A DNA stretch of 64,000 nt, taken from JAOUEA01 sp038249195. Lineage in GTDB: Bacteria > Actinomycetota > UBA4738 > HRBIN12. The notes below the pieces were generated by a model that had not been told where the DNA came from, did no database searches, and saw nothing but the letters and a program-made list of their open reading frames with translations. A program made the position numbers and the translations under genes. Below are positions 5,888 through 15,015 of this stretch, piece by piece. The DNA lies in the NCBI GenBank assembly GCA_038249195.1, contig JBBRWM010000004.1, forward strand, positions 1 to 64,000, given 5' to 3'. The number at the start of each line of letters is the position of its first letter. Positions within the stretch are counted from its first letter, which is position 1.

Positions 5888-8338
5888 CTATTCGTCCTCG
5901 TCCATCTGCGTGATGACGGGCGTGAGCGCGACCACGGTGGCGCCTTCCTCCACCCGCATGGTGCGGACACCCTGGCTGGCGCGGCCCACGCGGCGGATCT
6001 GCTGGGCGGGCACGCGAACCACCTGACCGCTGGAGGAGATCACGAACATGTCGAGGTCCTTGGTCCCGACGTAGGCGCCGGCCAGGAGCCCGGTTTTCTT
6101 CGTGAGCTGGTGTCCGATCACACCCTTCCCGCCGCGCCCCTTCACGGGGTAGTCGGAGAGCTTGGAGCGCTTCCCGTACCCCTGCTCCGTCACGCTGATC
6201 AGCTCCTCGCCCTCCGAGATCATGCCGACCGCCAGGACGCGATCGTCGCCGTCCAGACGCATGCCGATCACCCCGCCGGTGGCCCGCCCCATCGGCCTCG
6301 CGAGCTCCTCCTTGAAGCGGATCGCCTGTCCCTTGCGCGAGACGAGGAGGATCTCGTCCGAGCCGTCGGTGAACCGGACGTCGATCAGCTCGTCGTCGCC
6401 GCGCAGGTTGATGGCGATGAGGCCCGTGCGTGGCGAGTCGTACTCGGGGAGCGCGGTCTTCTTGACGATGCCGTTGCGTGTGACAAACAGCAGGTAGCGG
6501 CCCTCTTCGTACTCCTTGAGGTCGACGACGGCGCTGATCCTCTCGTCGCCCTCGAGGGCGACGCCGGGCAGGTTCGCGGCGTACATCCCGCGCGCCGTTC
6601 GGCCGGATTCGGGGATCTCGTGGGCCTTGACGCGGTAGACCCGACCCTTGGTGGTGAAGAAGAGCATCCAGTTGTGCGTGGTGGTGGTGAAGACGTGCTT
6701 CACCACGTCCTCCTCCTTGAGGTTCTGGCCGCGCACGCCCTTGCCCCCGCGGCCCTGGCTCTTGAAGACGTCCACGGGCAGACGCTTCACGTAGCCGGCG
6801 CGGCTCACCGAGATGATGACGTCTTCCTCGGCGATGAGGTCCTCGACGTCGAAGTCGCCGTCGTCGGCCCGCACGGTGGTGCGACGTCCGTCCGCGTGCT
6901 TCTTGCGGATCTCGGCCAGCTCCTCCTTGATGACGGCGCGCAGCTTCACGGGGTCACCGAGCAGCGACGTGAGGTACCCCATCCGTTCCAAGAGCTCGGC
7001 GTGTTCCTTGTCGAGCTCCTCGCGTGCGAGCTTGGTCAGGCGCCGCAGCGGCATGTCCAGGATGTGGTTCGCCTGGATCTCGCTCAGCTCGAAGGTGCTC
7101 ATCAGCTTCGTGCGAGCGTTCTCCGCGTCTCGCGACGCCCGGATGATCTTGATGACCTCGTCGAGGTGATCAAGCGCGATCAGCAAGCCGAGCACGATGT
7201 GATCGCGTTCCTGGGCCTTCCGCAGGTCGAACCGCGTCCTGCGCGTCACGACATCGACCTGGTGATCGACGTAGTAGCCCACCATCTCGGCGAGGTTCAG
7301 CGTCCGCGGGATGCCATCGACGAGGGCGAGCTGGATGACGCCGAAGGTCTCCTGCAACTGGGTGTGCTTGTAGAGCTGGTTGAGGACGACGTGGGGGCTC
7401 GCGCCGCGCTTGGTCTCGATGACCAGGCGCATGCCCTCGCGGTTGGACTCGTCCTTGAGGTCGGCGATGTCCTTGACCTTCTGGGTCTTCACCAGGTCGG
7501 CGATCTTCTCGGCGAGCCGCGCCTTGTTCACCTGGTACGGGAGCTCGGTGACGACGATCTTGCTCTTGCCGTTGGCGCCCTCCTCGATCTGCGTGACGGC
7601 GCGCACGCGCAAGGAGCCGCGGCCCGTCTCGTAGGCGTCCCGGATGCCCTGGCGGCCCATGATGGTGGCGCCGGTGGGGAAGTCGGGGGCCTTGATGAAC
7701 TTCATGAGCTCGCCGGGGGTGGACTCCGGATGGTCGAGGTAGTGCACGACCCCGTCGATCACCTCGCCGAGGTTGTGGGGCGGGATGTTCGTGGCCATGC
7801 CCACCGCGATGCCGCCGGCGCCGTTGACCAAGAGGTTCGGGAAGCGCGAGGGCAGCACGAACGGCTGCTGCTCGTACCCGTCGAAGTTCGGATAGAAGTC
7901 GACGGTCTCCGAGTCGATGTCGCGCAGCAGCTCCATCGCCATGGGCGCGAGGCGGGCCTCCGTGTACCGATAGGCGGCCGCTGGGTCGCCGTCGACGGAG
8001 CCGAAGTTCCCGTGGCCGTCGACGAGCGGGTAGCGCAGGGACCAGTCCTGGGCCATGCGCACGAGCGCGTCGTAGACCGACTGGTCGCCGTGCGGGTGGT
8101 ACTTCTTCAGCACGTCGCCGATCACGGCCGCGCTCTTGCGATGCGGGCGGTCGGGGCGATACCCAGCCTCGAGCATCGCCCACAGGATCCGTTTGTGCAC
8201 GGGCTTGAGCCCGTCGCGCACGTCGGGCAACGCCCGCCCGACGATGACCGACATGGAGTAGTCCAGGTACGAGCGTTGGATCTCCTCCTCGAGCTGGATG
8301 GGTTCGATATTGCCGACGAACAGACCTTCCTGCGCCAC
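5888..8338 (-). CDS. gyrA: DNA gyrase subunit A
   Basis: 816 residues, GTG start. GyrA breaks and rejoins the gate DNA segment in the A2B2 gyrase that introduces negative supercoils. The breakage-reunion domain is clear (SYLDYSMSVIVGRALPDVRD), with the catalytic Tyr at about residue 125 in AAYRYTEARL. The GyrA box is QGRGGKG, and the C-terminal pinwheel has repeated blades. In the quinolone-contact region (HPHGDQSVYD) the position of E. coli Ser83 is Gln86, while Asp87 is conserved as Asp90. The gene starts 20 bases after the gyrB stop, with AGGAG upstream, so the two are cotranscribed. Confidence 0.98.
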   Translation of the reverse strand: MAQEGLFVGNIEPIQLEEEIQRSYLDYSMSVIVGRALPDVRDGLKPVHKRILWAMLEAGYRPDRPHRKSAAVIGDVLKKYHPHGDQSVYDALVRMAQDWSLRYPLVDGHGNFGSVDGDPAAAYRYTEARLAPMAMELLRDIDSETVDFYPNFDGYEQQPFVLPSRFPNLLVNGAGGIAVGMATNIPPHNLGEVIDGVVHYLDHPESTPGELMKFIKAPDFPTGATIMGRQGIRDAYETGRGSLRVRAVTQIEEGANGKSKIVVTELPYQVNKARLAEKIADLVKTQKVKDIADLKDESNREGMRLVIETKRGASPHVVLNQLYKHTQLQETFGVIQLALVDGIPRTLNLAEMVGYYVDHQVDVVTRRTRFDLRKAQERDHIVLGLLIALDHLDEVIKIIRASRDAENARTKLMSTFELSEIQANHILDMPLRRLTKLAREELDKEHAELLERMGYLTSLLGDPVKLRAVIKEELAEIRKKHADGRRTTVRADDGDFDVEDLIAEEDVIISVSRAGYVKRLPVDVFKSQGRGGKGVRGQNLKEEDVVKHVFTTTTHNWMLFFTTKGRVYRVKAHEIPESGRTARGMYAANLPGVALEGDERISAVVDLKEYEEGRYLLFVTRNGIVKKTALPEYDSPRTGLIAINLRGDDELIDVRFTDGSDEILLVSRKGQAIRFKEELARPMGRATGGVIGMRLDGDDRVLAVGMISEGEELISVTEQGYGKRSKLSDYPVKGRGGKGVIGHQLTKKTGLLAGAYVGTKDLDMFVISSSGQVVRVPAQQIRRVGRASQGVRTMRVEEGATVVALTPVITQMDEDE

Positions 8339-8358
8339 GGTGTGCGATCAGCTCCTGT

Positions 8359-10284
8359 CTAGACGTCCAGGTTCCGGACGTACTTCGCGTTGCGTTCTAT
8401 GAAGGCCTTGCGGGCAGGGACATCGTCGCCCATGAGGATGCTGAACAGGCGGTCTGCCGTGGCCGCGTCCTCGAGGGTGACCTGCAGCAACGTGCGCGTC
8501 TCGGGATCCATGGTGGTGTCCCAGAGCTGGATGGCGTCCATCTCGCCGAGGCCCTTGAATCGTTGCGGGTCGCCCACGCGCTTGCCGTTGGCGTTCTTTC
8601 GGTACTCGTCCCACTGGTTCTCCGTGTAGAAGTAGTGGACCTGCTTGTTGTCCTTCAGCAGGTACAGGGGCGGCTGGGCGAGGTAGATGTAGCCGGCCTC
8701 GATCAGCTGGCGCATGTACCGGAAGAAGTACGTGAGCAGCAGCGTGCGGATATGAGCGCCGTCGACGTCGGCGTCGGCCATCAGCACGATCCGGTGATAC
8801 CGCGCCTTCTCCAGGTCGAACTCGTCTTCGATGCCGGTACCGATGGCGGTGATCAGCGCCTGGATCTCGTTGTTCTGCAAGATCTTGTCCAACCGTGCCT
8901 TCTCGACGTTCAGGATCTTCCCCCGGATGGGGAGGATGGCCTGCGTGGCGCGGTCCCGCGCGCTCTTCGCCGAGCCCCCCGCGGAATCTCCCTCCACGAT
9001 GTAGAGCTCGCACGAGGCCGGATCCGAGAGCTGACAGTCGGCGAGTTTGCCCGGGAGCGATCCGCTCTCCAGGAAGGACTTGCGCCGCGTGAGATCGCGC
9101 GCCTGGCGCGCCGCGATGCGCGCCTTGGCCGCGCCCGACGCCTTCGTGAACACGCGTTTCGCGTCGCCGGGGTGCTCCTCGAGCCACGTGGCGAGCTGGG
9201 CGTTCACCGTAGTCTCAACGAGCGAGCGCATGGAGGCGTTGCCGAGCTTGGTCTTCGTCTGCCCCTCGAACTGCGGGTCGCGCAGCTTCACCGACAAGAT
9301 GGCGATGAGCCCCTCGCGGACGTCCTCGCCGATCAGGTTGTCTTCCTTCTCCTTCAACAGACCCTTGGTGCGCGCCCAGCGATTCAGCGCGTTCGTGAGC
9401 GCCTTCTTGAGCCCCTCTTCGTGCATGCCGCCCTCGTGCGTGTTGATGGTGTTCGCGAATGAGTAAAGCGACTCGTTGTAGCCGGAGGTCCACTGCATCG
9501 AGATCTCGACCTCGCCGCCCTCTCCCTTGGTCTCGATGGCGATGGGCTTGTTGAGCGTCTCCTTGCCCTGTGCGAGGTACTTCACGAAGTCCACGAGGCC
9601 GCCCGAGGCCTTGAAGACCTCCTCCACCTTGGGCTCCTGCCGACCGTCGATGAGCTTGATCTCGGTGCCCTTGTTGAGGAACGCGAGCTCGCGGAGGCGT
9701 TCGGCGAGCGTCTCGCGACGGAACTCCAGGGTCTCGACGAAGACCTGCGGGTCCGGCCAGAACTGGACGCGCGTCCCCGTCTTGGCGGTCGCCTTGCCCT
9801 TGGTGAGCTTGCCGAGCGGCTTGCCCCGTTCGAAGGATTGCGACCACGCGAAGCCGTCGCGCTGGACGTCCACCGTGAGCCGCTCCGACAACGCGTTGAC
9901 CACCGAGACACCGACGCCGTGCAGCCCTCCGGAGATGGCGTAGCCGCCGCCGCCGAACTTGCCCCCGGCGTGCAGGACCGTGAGGACGACCTCGACCGCG
10001 GGGCGGCGATCCTTCGCCCCGGGGATGGGCTTCACGGGGATGCCGCGACCGTTGTCCGTGACGCTCACGGAGCCGTCGGCCTCCATCGTGACCACGATCT
10101 TGTCGGCGAACCCCGCCATGGCCTCATCGACGGCGTTATCAACCACCTCATACACGAGGTGGTGCAGGCCCCGGCTGCTGGTGGTACCGATGTACATGCC
10201 CGGCCGCTTGCGGACCGGTTCGAGTCCCTCGAGGATCTGGATGTTCCCGGCGTCGTAGCCGGTCCCGCTCTTCTTGGTGCTCAA
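8359..10284 (-). CDS. gyrB: DNA gyrase subunit B
   Basis: 641 residues from a TTG start at 10284, chosen because GGAGG lies 4 bases upstream and the protein then begins STKKSGTGYDAGNIQILEGL, the usual GyrB opening. An open frame continues to 10419, but that extension is not GyrB-like. The GHKL ATPase domain has EVVDNAVDEA and DNGRGIPV. The TOPRIM domain has LYIVEGDSAGGSAK and DADVDGAHIRTLLL, and the C-terminus is PQRFKGLGEMD. Drives gyrase by ATP hydrolysis. Part of the origin-proximal block dnaA-dnaN-recF-dciA-gyrB-gyrA. Confidence 0.97.
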   Translation of the reverse strand: MSTKKSGTGYDAGNIQILEGLEPVRKRPGMYIGTTSSRGLHHLVYEVVDNAVDEAMAGFADKIVVTMEADGSVSVTDNGRGIPVKPIPGAKDRRPAVEVVLTVLHAGGKFGGGGYAISGGLHGVGVSVVNALSERLTVDVQRDGFAWSQSFERGKPLGKLTKGKATAKTGTRVQFWPDPQVFVETLEFRRETLAERLRELAFLNKGTEIKLIDGRQEPKVEEVFKASGGLVDFVKYLAQGKETLNKPIAIETKGEGGEVEISMQWTSGYNESLYSFANTINTHEGGMHEEGLKKALTNALNRWARTKGLLKEKEDNLIGEDVREGLIAILSVKLRDPQFEGQTKTKLGNASMRSLVETTVNAQLATWLEEHPGDAKRVFTKASGAAKARIAARQARDLTRRKSFLESGSLPGKLADCQLSDPASCELYIVEGDSAGGSAKSARDRATQAILPIRGKILNVEKARLDKILQNNEIQALITAIGTGIEDEFDLEKARYHRIVLMADADVDGAHIRTLLLTYFFRYMRQLIEAGYIYLAQPPLYLLKDNKQVHYFYTENQWDEYRKNANGKRVGDPQRFKGLGEMDAIQLWDTTMDPETRTLLQVTLEDAATADRLFSILMGDDVPARKAFIERNAKYVRNLDV

Positions 10285-10363
10285 CGAACCTCCGATCGAG
10301 CCCACGCTGACGCTCCACGCGGCGTGCGGGGAGCGTGCGCGGGAAAGTCGCACGAACCCCCCT

Positions 10364-10369
10364 ATCTTA
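10364..10369 (-). promoter_or_regulatory. gyrB: Putative -10 box for gyrB
   Basis: The minus strand reads TAAGAT (10369-10364) in the 180-base gap between dciA and gyrB, about 80 bases before the TTG start. The region has lower GC than its surroundings. No good -35 is visible. Actinobacterial promoters often have only a TANNNT -10, so this is a modest prediction. Confidence 0.35.
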
Positions 10370-10425
10370 CCGAAAGGCGGTGACGTTCGACCGGCGTTCA
10401 GGCCGCCGGATATAGCCATCTACCT

Positions 10426-10458
10426 GCGCTTTCTCCGCGCTTTCTCGGCGCTTTTCCC
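10426..10458. repeat. Three tandem 11-bp repeats upstream of gyrB
   Basis: GCGCTTTCTCC, GCGCTTTCTCG and GCGCTTTTCCC follow one another without a gap. The 11-bp period is about one helical turn, so a repeated protein contact would lie on one face. They sit immediately after the dciA stop and about 60 bases upstream of the putative gyrB -10. Role unknown. Confidence 0.6.
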
Positions 10459-10465
10459 AGCTCGG

Positions 10466-10846
10466 TCATGGCTCGCGCCCCGACGGCCGGGGGTCACGGG
10501 TTCTCGCGTCAGCGAGGCGGATCACGATCTGGATGCTGCGGACCTTGTCGCCGCCCAGCGCCTCGTCTGCGCGTCGGCGGATCTCCTCATGCAGGAAGCG
10601 CGCCTGAGCCCCCCACGGACCGTTGGAGACGCCCACGGTGAGCACCCCCGCCTCCAGCGACAGTGGTGAGGTCTCCGCTCCCAGTCGCTCTCCCAGCAGC
10701 TGCTGCCAGGTGGACGCCAGCTGGGCGATCGGCATCCCCCGGGAGAACACCTCCTCGGCGAGCAGCCCGTCCACGACGTCGCCGATGCTCACCAACTCCC
10801 GGCTGCGCCCGTCCTTGCGCCCGCCGAACCCCTTGGCGTGCGGCAT
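10466..10846 (-). CDS. dciA: DciA-family (DUF721) replication protein
   Basis: 126 residues starting MPHAKGFGGRKDGR; the ATG lies one base after the recF TGA, implying translational coupling. The DUF721 core runs from about residue 20 to 100 (SIGDVVDGLLAEEVFSRG, WQQLLGERLG, GVLTVGVSNGPWGAQARFL). DciA is the ancestral bacterial loader or regulator of the replicative helicase DnaB. The position between recF and gyrB matches Rv0004 in Mycobacterium. A frame beginning at 10882 overlaps recF and is less likely. Confidence 0.85.
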   Translation of the reverse strand: MPHAKGFGGRKDGRSRELVSIGDVVDGLLAEEVFSRGMPIAQLASTWQQLLGERLGAETSPLSLEAGVLTVGVSNGPWGAQARFLHEEIRRRADEALGGDKVRSIQIVIRLADARTRDPRPSGREP

Positions 10847-10847
10847 C

Positions 10848-11951
10848 TCAAGCCGCCTCGCGCACCGAAACCACGCCGGCATGGATGGCCCACACGGCCC
10901 GCGCGGAGGAGGGTACGTGCGTCTCGTCGGCCACCGAGATCACGACCTGACCCCCGCGGCTCGCCAGCCGCTCCCCCATCTGATCGCGTCGTCTCGGGTC
11001 GAGCGCGCTGAACGGGTCGTCGACCAGCAACAGCGGCGGCTCACCCAGCTCCTCGGCCACCGCCGACGCGAGCCCCAGCCGCAGGCATAAGGCCGCAGCC
11101 CATGTCTCCCCGTGAGAACCGAAGGCGCGCGCGCCCAGGTCGCGCACGGACAGATCCAGATCGTCGCGATGGGGTCCCACGAGTGACGTGCGCCGCTGCG
11201 ATTCGTCCACGCGCCGTTCCGCGAGTCTGGCGCGGAACGCGTCCTCGAGCGCGCCTTCGCCGTCGGACCACACGTTCGGGCGGTAGGTGCACGCGAGGCC
11301 GTAGCCCGCGAGGTGCTCGAACTCCTCGCTCGCGTACGGTCGCACGCGCCCCACCGCCTCGGCCCGGGCCACGATCAGTGCGGCCCCGGCCTGCACCAGT
11401 TCCTCGTCCCACGCCTCCATGCCGCGGGGCGGCCCCGGGCCGTCCCATTCCTTCAGCAGGCGATTGCGCTGGCGGAGCGCTCGGTCGTAGGCGGGGAAGA
11501 GGGCTTCCTTGAGCGGCCGGATCCCCATCACGGCTTCGTCCATGAACGCGCGACGCTTGGCGGGATCCCCTATGACGATCGGCAGATCGAAGGGCCCGAA
11601 CAAGACGGCCCGGACCTGCCTGCGCAGATCTCGCTTGCGTCGCACCGTCGACCGGTTCACCTGAACGCGGCTCGCGCCCTGGGACGGGATCTCCACCTCC
11701 ACGAGCACCTTGCCCTCCGTCGTTTCGAACTCCCCGCGCGTGTATGCGGCGGTCGCTCCCTCGCGCACGAGGGTGCCGTTGGCCGCCGCGCGGGGCGAGC
11801 CGAGCGCGTACAAGAAGTGGATCCCTTCCAAGAGGTTCGTCTTGCCCTCCCCGTTGGGTCCCACGGCCACGATCAACCCGTCGGGCATCGGGTCGATCCT
11901 CGTGTGGGCGTGGTTGCGGAAGTCCCGCAGCTCGACCCACGACAGGCGCAT
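10848..11951 (-). CDS. recF: DNA replication/repair protein RecF
   Basis: 367 residues. An SMC-like ATPase that helps load RecA at single-strand gaps. The Walker A motif is VGPNGEGKTNLLEGIHFLYA near residue 35, the signature region includes LVGPHRDDLDL, and Walker B is LLLVDDPFSALDPRRRDQM near residue 310. Starts MRLSWVELRDFRNHAHTRID, a canonical RecF opening. It lies 26 bases downstream of dnaN and is coupled to dciA. Confidence 0.96.
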   Translation of the reverse strand: MRLSWVELRDFRNHAHTRIDPMPDGLIVAVGPNGEGKTNLLEGIHFLYALGSPRAAANGTLVREGATAAYTRGEFETTEGKVLVEVEIPSQGASRVQVNRSTVRRKRDLRRQVRAVLFGPFDLPIVIGDPAKRRAFMDEAVMGIRPLKEALFPAYDRALRQRNRLLKEWDGPGPPRGMEAWDEELVQAGAALIVARAEAVGRVRPYASEEFEHLAGYGLACTYRPNVWSDGEGALEDAFRARLAERRVDESQRRTSLVGPHRDDLDLSVRDLGARAFGSHGETWAAALCLRLGLASAVAEELGEPPLLLVDDPFSALDPRRRDQMGERLASRGGQVVISVADETHVPSSARAVWAIHAGVVSVREAA

Positions 11952-11977
11952 AGAGGGAAGGTCTCGCGCCGCGGGAG

Positions 11978-13090
11978 CTAGCTGACCGCCGCGGGCAGCC
12001 GCACCGGCATCACGAGGTACGTGAACGCGTCGGCATCGCCGCGAACCACGCCCGGCTTCAGCCCGTCGCGCACGTCCAGGCGGATCGACTCGCCGTGGCA
12101 GGCGGTGAGCCCGTCGGCGAGGTACTGCGGGTTGAACGCGACGGTGAGGTCTTCGCCCTCGTAGCGAGCCTCAACGGTTTCGACGGCTTGCCCGAGGTCG
12201 GGACTCGAACTGCTCAGCTTGATGCCCAGGGCGTTGAACTCGATCCGCACGGGCGTGGTGTCGCGGGCGAGGAGTCCGACGCGGCGCACGGCGTCCAGCA
12301 GCTGCTGGCGCGACACCGTGAGGCGGCTCTCGTGCTGCTCGGGCAGGAGCTGGCGATAGTTCGGGAACTCGCCCTCGATCAGGCGAGACGTGAGCGTGAG
12401 GTCCCCGATCCGGAAGGCGACCTGCGCATCGTCTAGCGACACCGCCACGGTGCCTTTCTCGTCGGCGCCCGCAGCGCGCCCCGCCTCCGTGAGCGCACGT
12501 TCGGGCACGATGGCCTTGCCCTCGCTGTCCGCCGTGGCGACCAGGTCCCGCACCGCGAGTCGGTAGGAGTCCGTTGCCACCATGACCACGCCTTCGCGGC
12601 TCACCTCGACCAGCACGCCCGTGAGCACCGGCCGCGCCTCGTCGCGAGAGGCGGCGCGCGCCACCTGGTTCACCGCTTCCGCGAACGCCCCGGCCTCCGC
12701 CGAGATGGTGGTCCCCTCCGGCTCCTGCAGACTCGGGAAGTCCTCGGCCGGTAGCAGACGAAGGGTTCCTTCATATGCAGCGCATCGGATGTGCGCTTGT
12801 GACTGGTCCGTTTCGAAATCCACCGGAGCATCGGAGAGGGACTTCACCGTGTCACCCAGCAACCGGGCCGGGATCAGCGCCAGCCCCGGCTCGAGGACCT
12901 GAACCTCGATGGACAGCCGCGCCGATACTTCGAGGTCCGTGGTCGTCAGGGTCAGGCGTCCCTCCTCGGCGGCGTCGAGCAGCACGCCCGTGAGGGCGGG
13001 GATCCCCGGACGGGACGACACCCCGCGCTGGACGGTCTGCAACGCTTCGGACAGCGCGTCGCGGTCACACCGGAACTTCACCGTGCCCAC
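11978..13090 (-). CDS. dnaN: DNA polymerase III sliding clamp (beta subunit)
   Basis: 370 residues, the usual clamp length, starting MGTVKFRCDRDALSEALQTV. Three repeated clamp folds are readable (about 1-120, 125-245 and 250-370), with LRLLPAEDFPSL in domain 1, RPVLTGVLVEV in domain 2 and the terminal YLVMPVRLP. The dimeric ring tethers polymerase III to DNA. It follows dnaA across a 217-base gap that may hold regulatory sites. Confidence 0.97.
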   Translation of the reverse strand: MGTVKFRCDRDALSEALQTVQRGVSSRPGIPALTGVLLDAAEEGRLTLTTTDLEVSARLSIEVQVLEPGLALIPARLLGDTVKSLSDAPVDFETDQSQAHIRCAAYEGTLRLLPAEDFPSLQEPEGTTISAEAGAFAEAVNQVARAASRDEARPVLTGVLVEVSREGVVMVATDSYRLAVRDLVATADSEGKAIVPERALTEAGRAAGADEKGTVAVSLDDAQVAFRIGDLTLTSRLIEGEFPNYRQLLPEQHESRLTVSRQQLLDAVRRVGLLARDTTPVRIEFNALGIKLSSSSPDLGQAVETVEARYEGEDLTVAFNPQYLADGLTACHGESIRLDVRDGLKPGVVRGDADAFTYLVMPVRLPAAVS

Positions 13091-13274
13091 CTCCTGCTCT
13101 TATCGCAGTTCTTTGAATGAGTACTTCGGTAGTAGGGACTGTGCAAATCTGGATTCGCATAGCGTTTGCCCAGCGTAGCGATAGCGACAGACATGGGGAC
13201 GAGCGGTGGGCAAGTGCTGTCGCTCCGCGCCTCCCGCCCTGAGTGACACGAACTACGCACCGCGGACGACGGGG

Positions 13275-13283
13275 TTGTCCACC
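13275..13283 (+). promoter_or_regulatory. DnaA-box-like site between dnaA and dnaN
   Basis: TTGTCCACC differs by one base from the high-GC actinobacterial DnaA box TTGTCCACA. It is the only good match I find in the 217-base dnaA-dnaN gap, which is short for an actinobacterial oriC placed there. Confidence 0.4.
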
Positions 13284-13307
13284 GGCGTTGGGGATATCTC
13301 TTCACCC

Positions 13308-14741
13308 TCATGCGGCGCCCCGGACGCGGCCACGGATACTGCGCGTGAGGTCCTGGACCTGACGGAACGTGGCGTCGCGAGCCCGCATGTCCGCCTCGAC
13401 CTTCTTGATCCCGTGCAGCGCGGTCGTGTGGTCGCGTCCGCCGAAGATCTCGCCGATCTTCACCAGCGAGAGACCGGTGTTCTCGCGCACGAGATACATG
13501 GCGATATGGCGCGCCTGCGTCAGGGGCCGGCTCCGCGACTTGGAGATGAGGTCGCCCGTGGACAACTGGAAGTAGGTCGCGGTCTCCTCCAAGATCAGCT
13601 GCGGCGGGATCTCGTTCTCGGTCTGCGGTATCAGGTCCTGGAGCGCGCGCTCGCCGAGCGCGACGTCGATGGGCTGGCTGGTGAGCTCGGACCAGGCCAT
13701 CACCCGCACGAGCGCTCCCTCGAGCTCTCGGACGCTCTGGTCGAACTTGGAGGCGACGAACTCGACCACCTCCGGGGGGACCTCGATGTGCTCGCGCTCG
13801 GCCTTGAGCTGCAAGATCGCGATCCGCGTCTCCAGGTCGGGTGGCTGCACGTCCACGCACAGACCCCATCGGAACCGGCTGACCAGGCGTTCCTCCAGCC
13901 CCGCCAGCTCGTGCGGAGGGCGGTCGGAAGCGATCACGATCTGTTTGCCGGCGCCGTGCAGGTGATTGAACGTGTGGAAGAACTCGGTCTGCGTCTCCTC
14001 GCGCTTGGCCAGGAACTGGATGTCGTCGACGAGCAGGATGTCGACCTCGCGGTACCGCTGCCGGAAGGCATCCCCCTGGCGCTCGCGGACCGCCTTGATG
14101 AACTCGGTCACGAAGCGCTCCGATGTCACGTACTTCACCCGGATCCCTGGCGCGAGGCGGTGCATGTGATGGCCGACGGCGATCAGCAGGTGCGTCTTGC
14201 CTAGCCCCGTCGCCCCGTAGATGAACAGCGGGTTGTAGGCGGTGGAGGGCGTCGCCTCGGCGACGGCCATCGCGGCGGCATGGGCGAAGCGGTTGGAGGG
14301 GCCGGGGACGAAGGCGTCGAAGGTGTAGTTGGGGAACGGGAGGCCGGGGGCGCCGAGATCACCACGGCCGGCCGGGTGATCGGCGGGCGCGCCGATAGCC
14401 GCGAACGCGGCCGGGGGCGGCCCCGCCACGAGGTCCTCCGCAGCGTCAAGTCCCTGCCCGGGCTCGGTCCGCAAGCCCTCGTCGACGTCGATCTCGATCT
14501 TCACGGGGCGTCCGACGAGGTCCGCGGCGGTTTGCTCGATCAGGGTAAGATGGTTGTGTTGCAGTCGCTCACGGACAAGTTGACTGGGAACCGCGAGCGC
14601 AAGGATGTCGTCGGTGAGCCCGATCGCCTGCACGTCGGAGAACCACATGACGATGGTGGTTTCCGGCAGGTCTTGGCGGGCTCGGTCCAGGATGCCGGCC
14701 CAGGCGTCACGGGCCGTTCGTTCGGAATACGCAAGCGACAT
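13308..14741 (-). CDS. dnaA: Chromosomal replication initiator DnaA
   Basis: 477 residues from ATG 14741 (SLAYSERTARDAWAGILDRA); the open frame runs upstream to 15035 but that extension crosses the rpmH start and is not DnaA. Domain I is about 1-85. A Pro/Gly-rich linker covers about 90-140. Domain III begins LPFPNYTFDAFVPGPSNRFA, with Walker A GATGLGKTH and Walker B DILLVDDIQFL. Domain IV carries the DnaA signature GRDHTTALHGIKK. Binds DnaA boxes and melts oriC. Diverges from rpmH across a region with several DnaA-box-like sites, consistent with autoregulation. Confidence 0.97.
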   Translation of the reverse strand: MSLAYSERTARDAWAGILDRARQDLPETTIVMWFSDVQAIGLTDDILALAVPSQLVRERLQHNHLTLIEQTAADLVGRPVKIEIDVDEGLRTEPGQGLDAAEDLVAGPPPAAFAAIGAPADHPAGRGDLGAPGLPFPNYTFDAFVPGPSNRFAHAAAMAVAEATPSTAYNPLFIYGATGLGKTHLLIAVGHHMHRLAPGIRVKYVTSERFVTEFIKAVRERQGDAFRQRYREVDILLVDDIQFLAKREETQTEFFHTFNHLHGAGKQIVIASDRPPHELAGLEERLVSRFRWGLCVDVQPPDLETRIAILQLKAEREHIEVPPEVVEFVASKFDQSVRELEGALVRVMAWSELTSQPIDVALGERALQDLIPQTENEIPPQLILEETATYFQLSTGDLISKSRSRPLTQARHIAMYLVRENTGLSLVKIGEIFGGRDHTTALHGIKKVEADMRARDATFRQVQDLTRSIRGRVRGAA

Positions 14742-14892
14742 ACCTATCCACAGAGCCTTTCCACAACGGTGGAAAACCGAACGAGAGATATCCGACGGGC
14801 TCGATCGGCGGTCGGCACCTCGATCGCCCCGGGGGGAGGCGGTGCGCACAGTAGCACGGAGGTTTTCCACACGACCGCCTCGCGAGGTGGTC
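14742..14892. other. Candidate oriC / dnaA control region
   Basis: The gap contains CTATCCACA (14744-14752), CTTTCCACA (14757-14765), a reverse-strand GTTTTCCACC (14778-14768) and TTTTCCACA (14863-14871), each one or two bases from TTATCCACA. Two of them form a perfect inverted repeat, TTTCCAC-AACG-GTGGAAA (14758-14775). Genes on both sides are transcribed away from this point. No long AT-rich unwinding element is evident. The sites may serve oriC, dnaA autoregulation or both. Confidence 0.45.
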
Positions 14893-14963
14893 TTGACACT
14901 CTTTCCGTTGTCAAGGCCTCTGACGCGGCATTCTTGTCCGGTCTCGACGGCCGACCGTATACT
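14893..14963 (+). promoter_or_regulatory. rpmH: rpmH promoter region
   Basis: TTGTCC (14934-14939), an 18-base spacer and TATACT (14958-14963) make a good sigma-70-type promoter, with the rpmH ATG 53 bases after the -10. Just upstream, CTTGACA (14892-14898) and TGTCAAG (14909-14915) form an inverted repeat that also contains a perfect -35 hexamer. Confidence 0.6.
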
Positions 14964-15015
14964 CTGCTGCGTGGCCGGCCTCGTGCCGGCCTTCGTGAGC
15001 GATGGGATCGAAGAC

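Noticed and set aside
6110..8362. 750-residue plus-strand frame
   Set aside because: It is the complement of gyrA; composition is Val/His/Asp/Leu-rich as expected for antisense of a high-GC gene.
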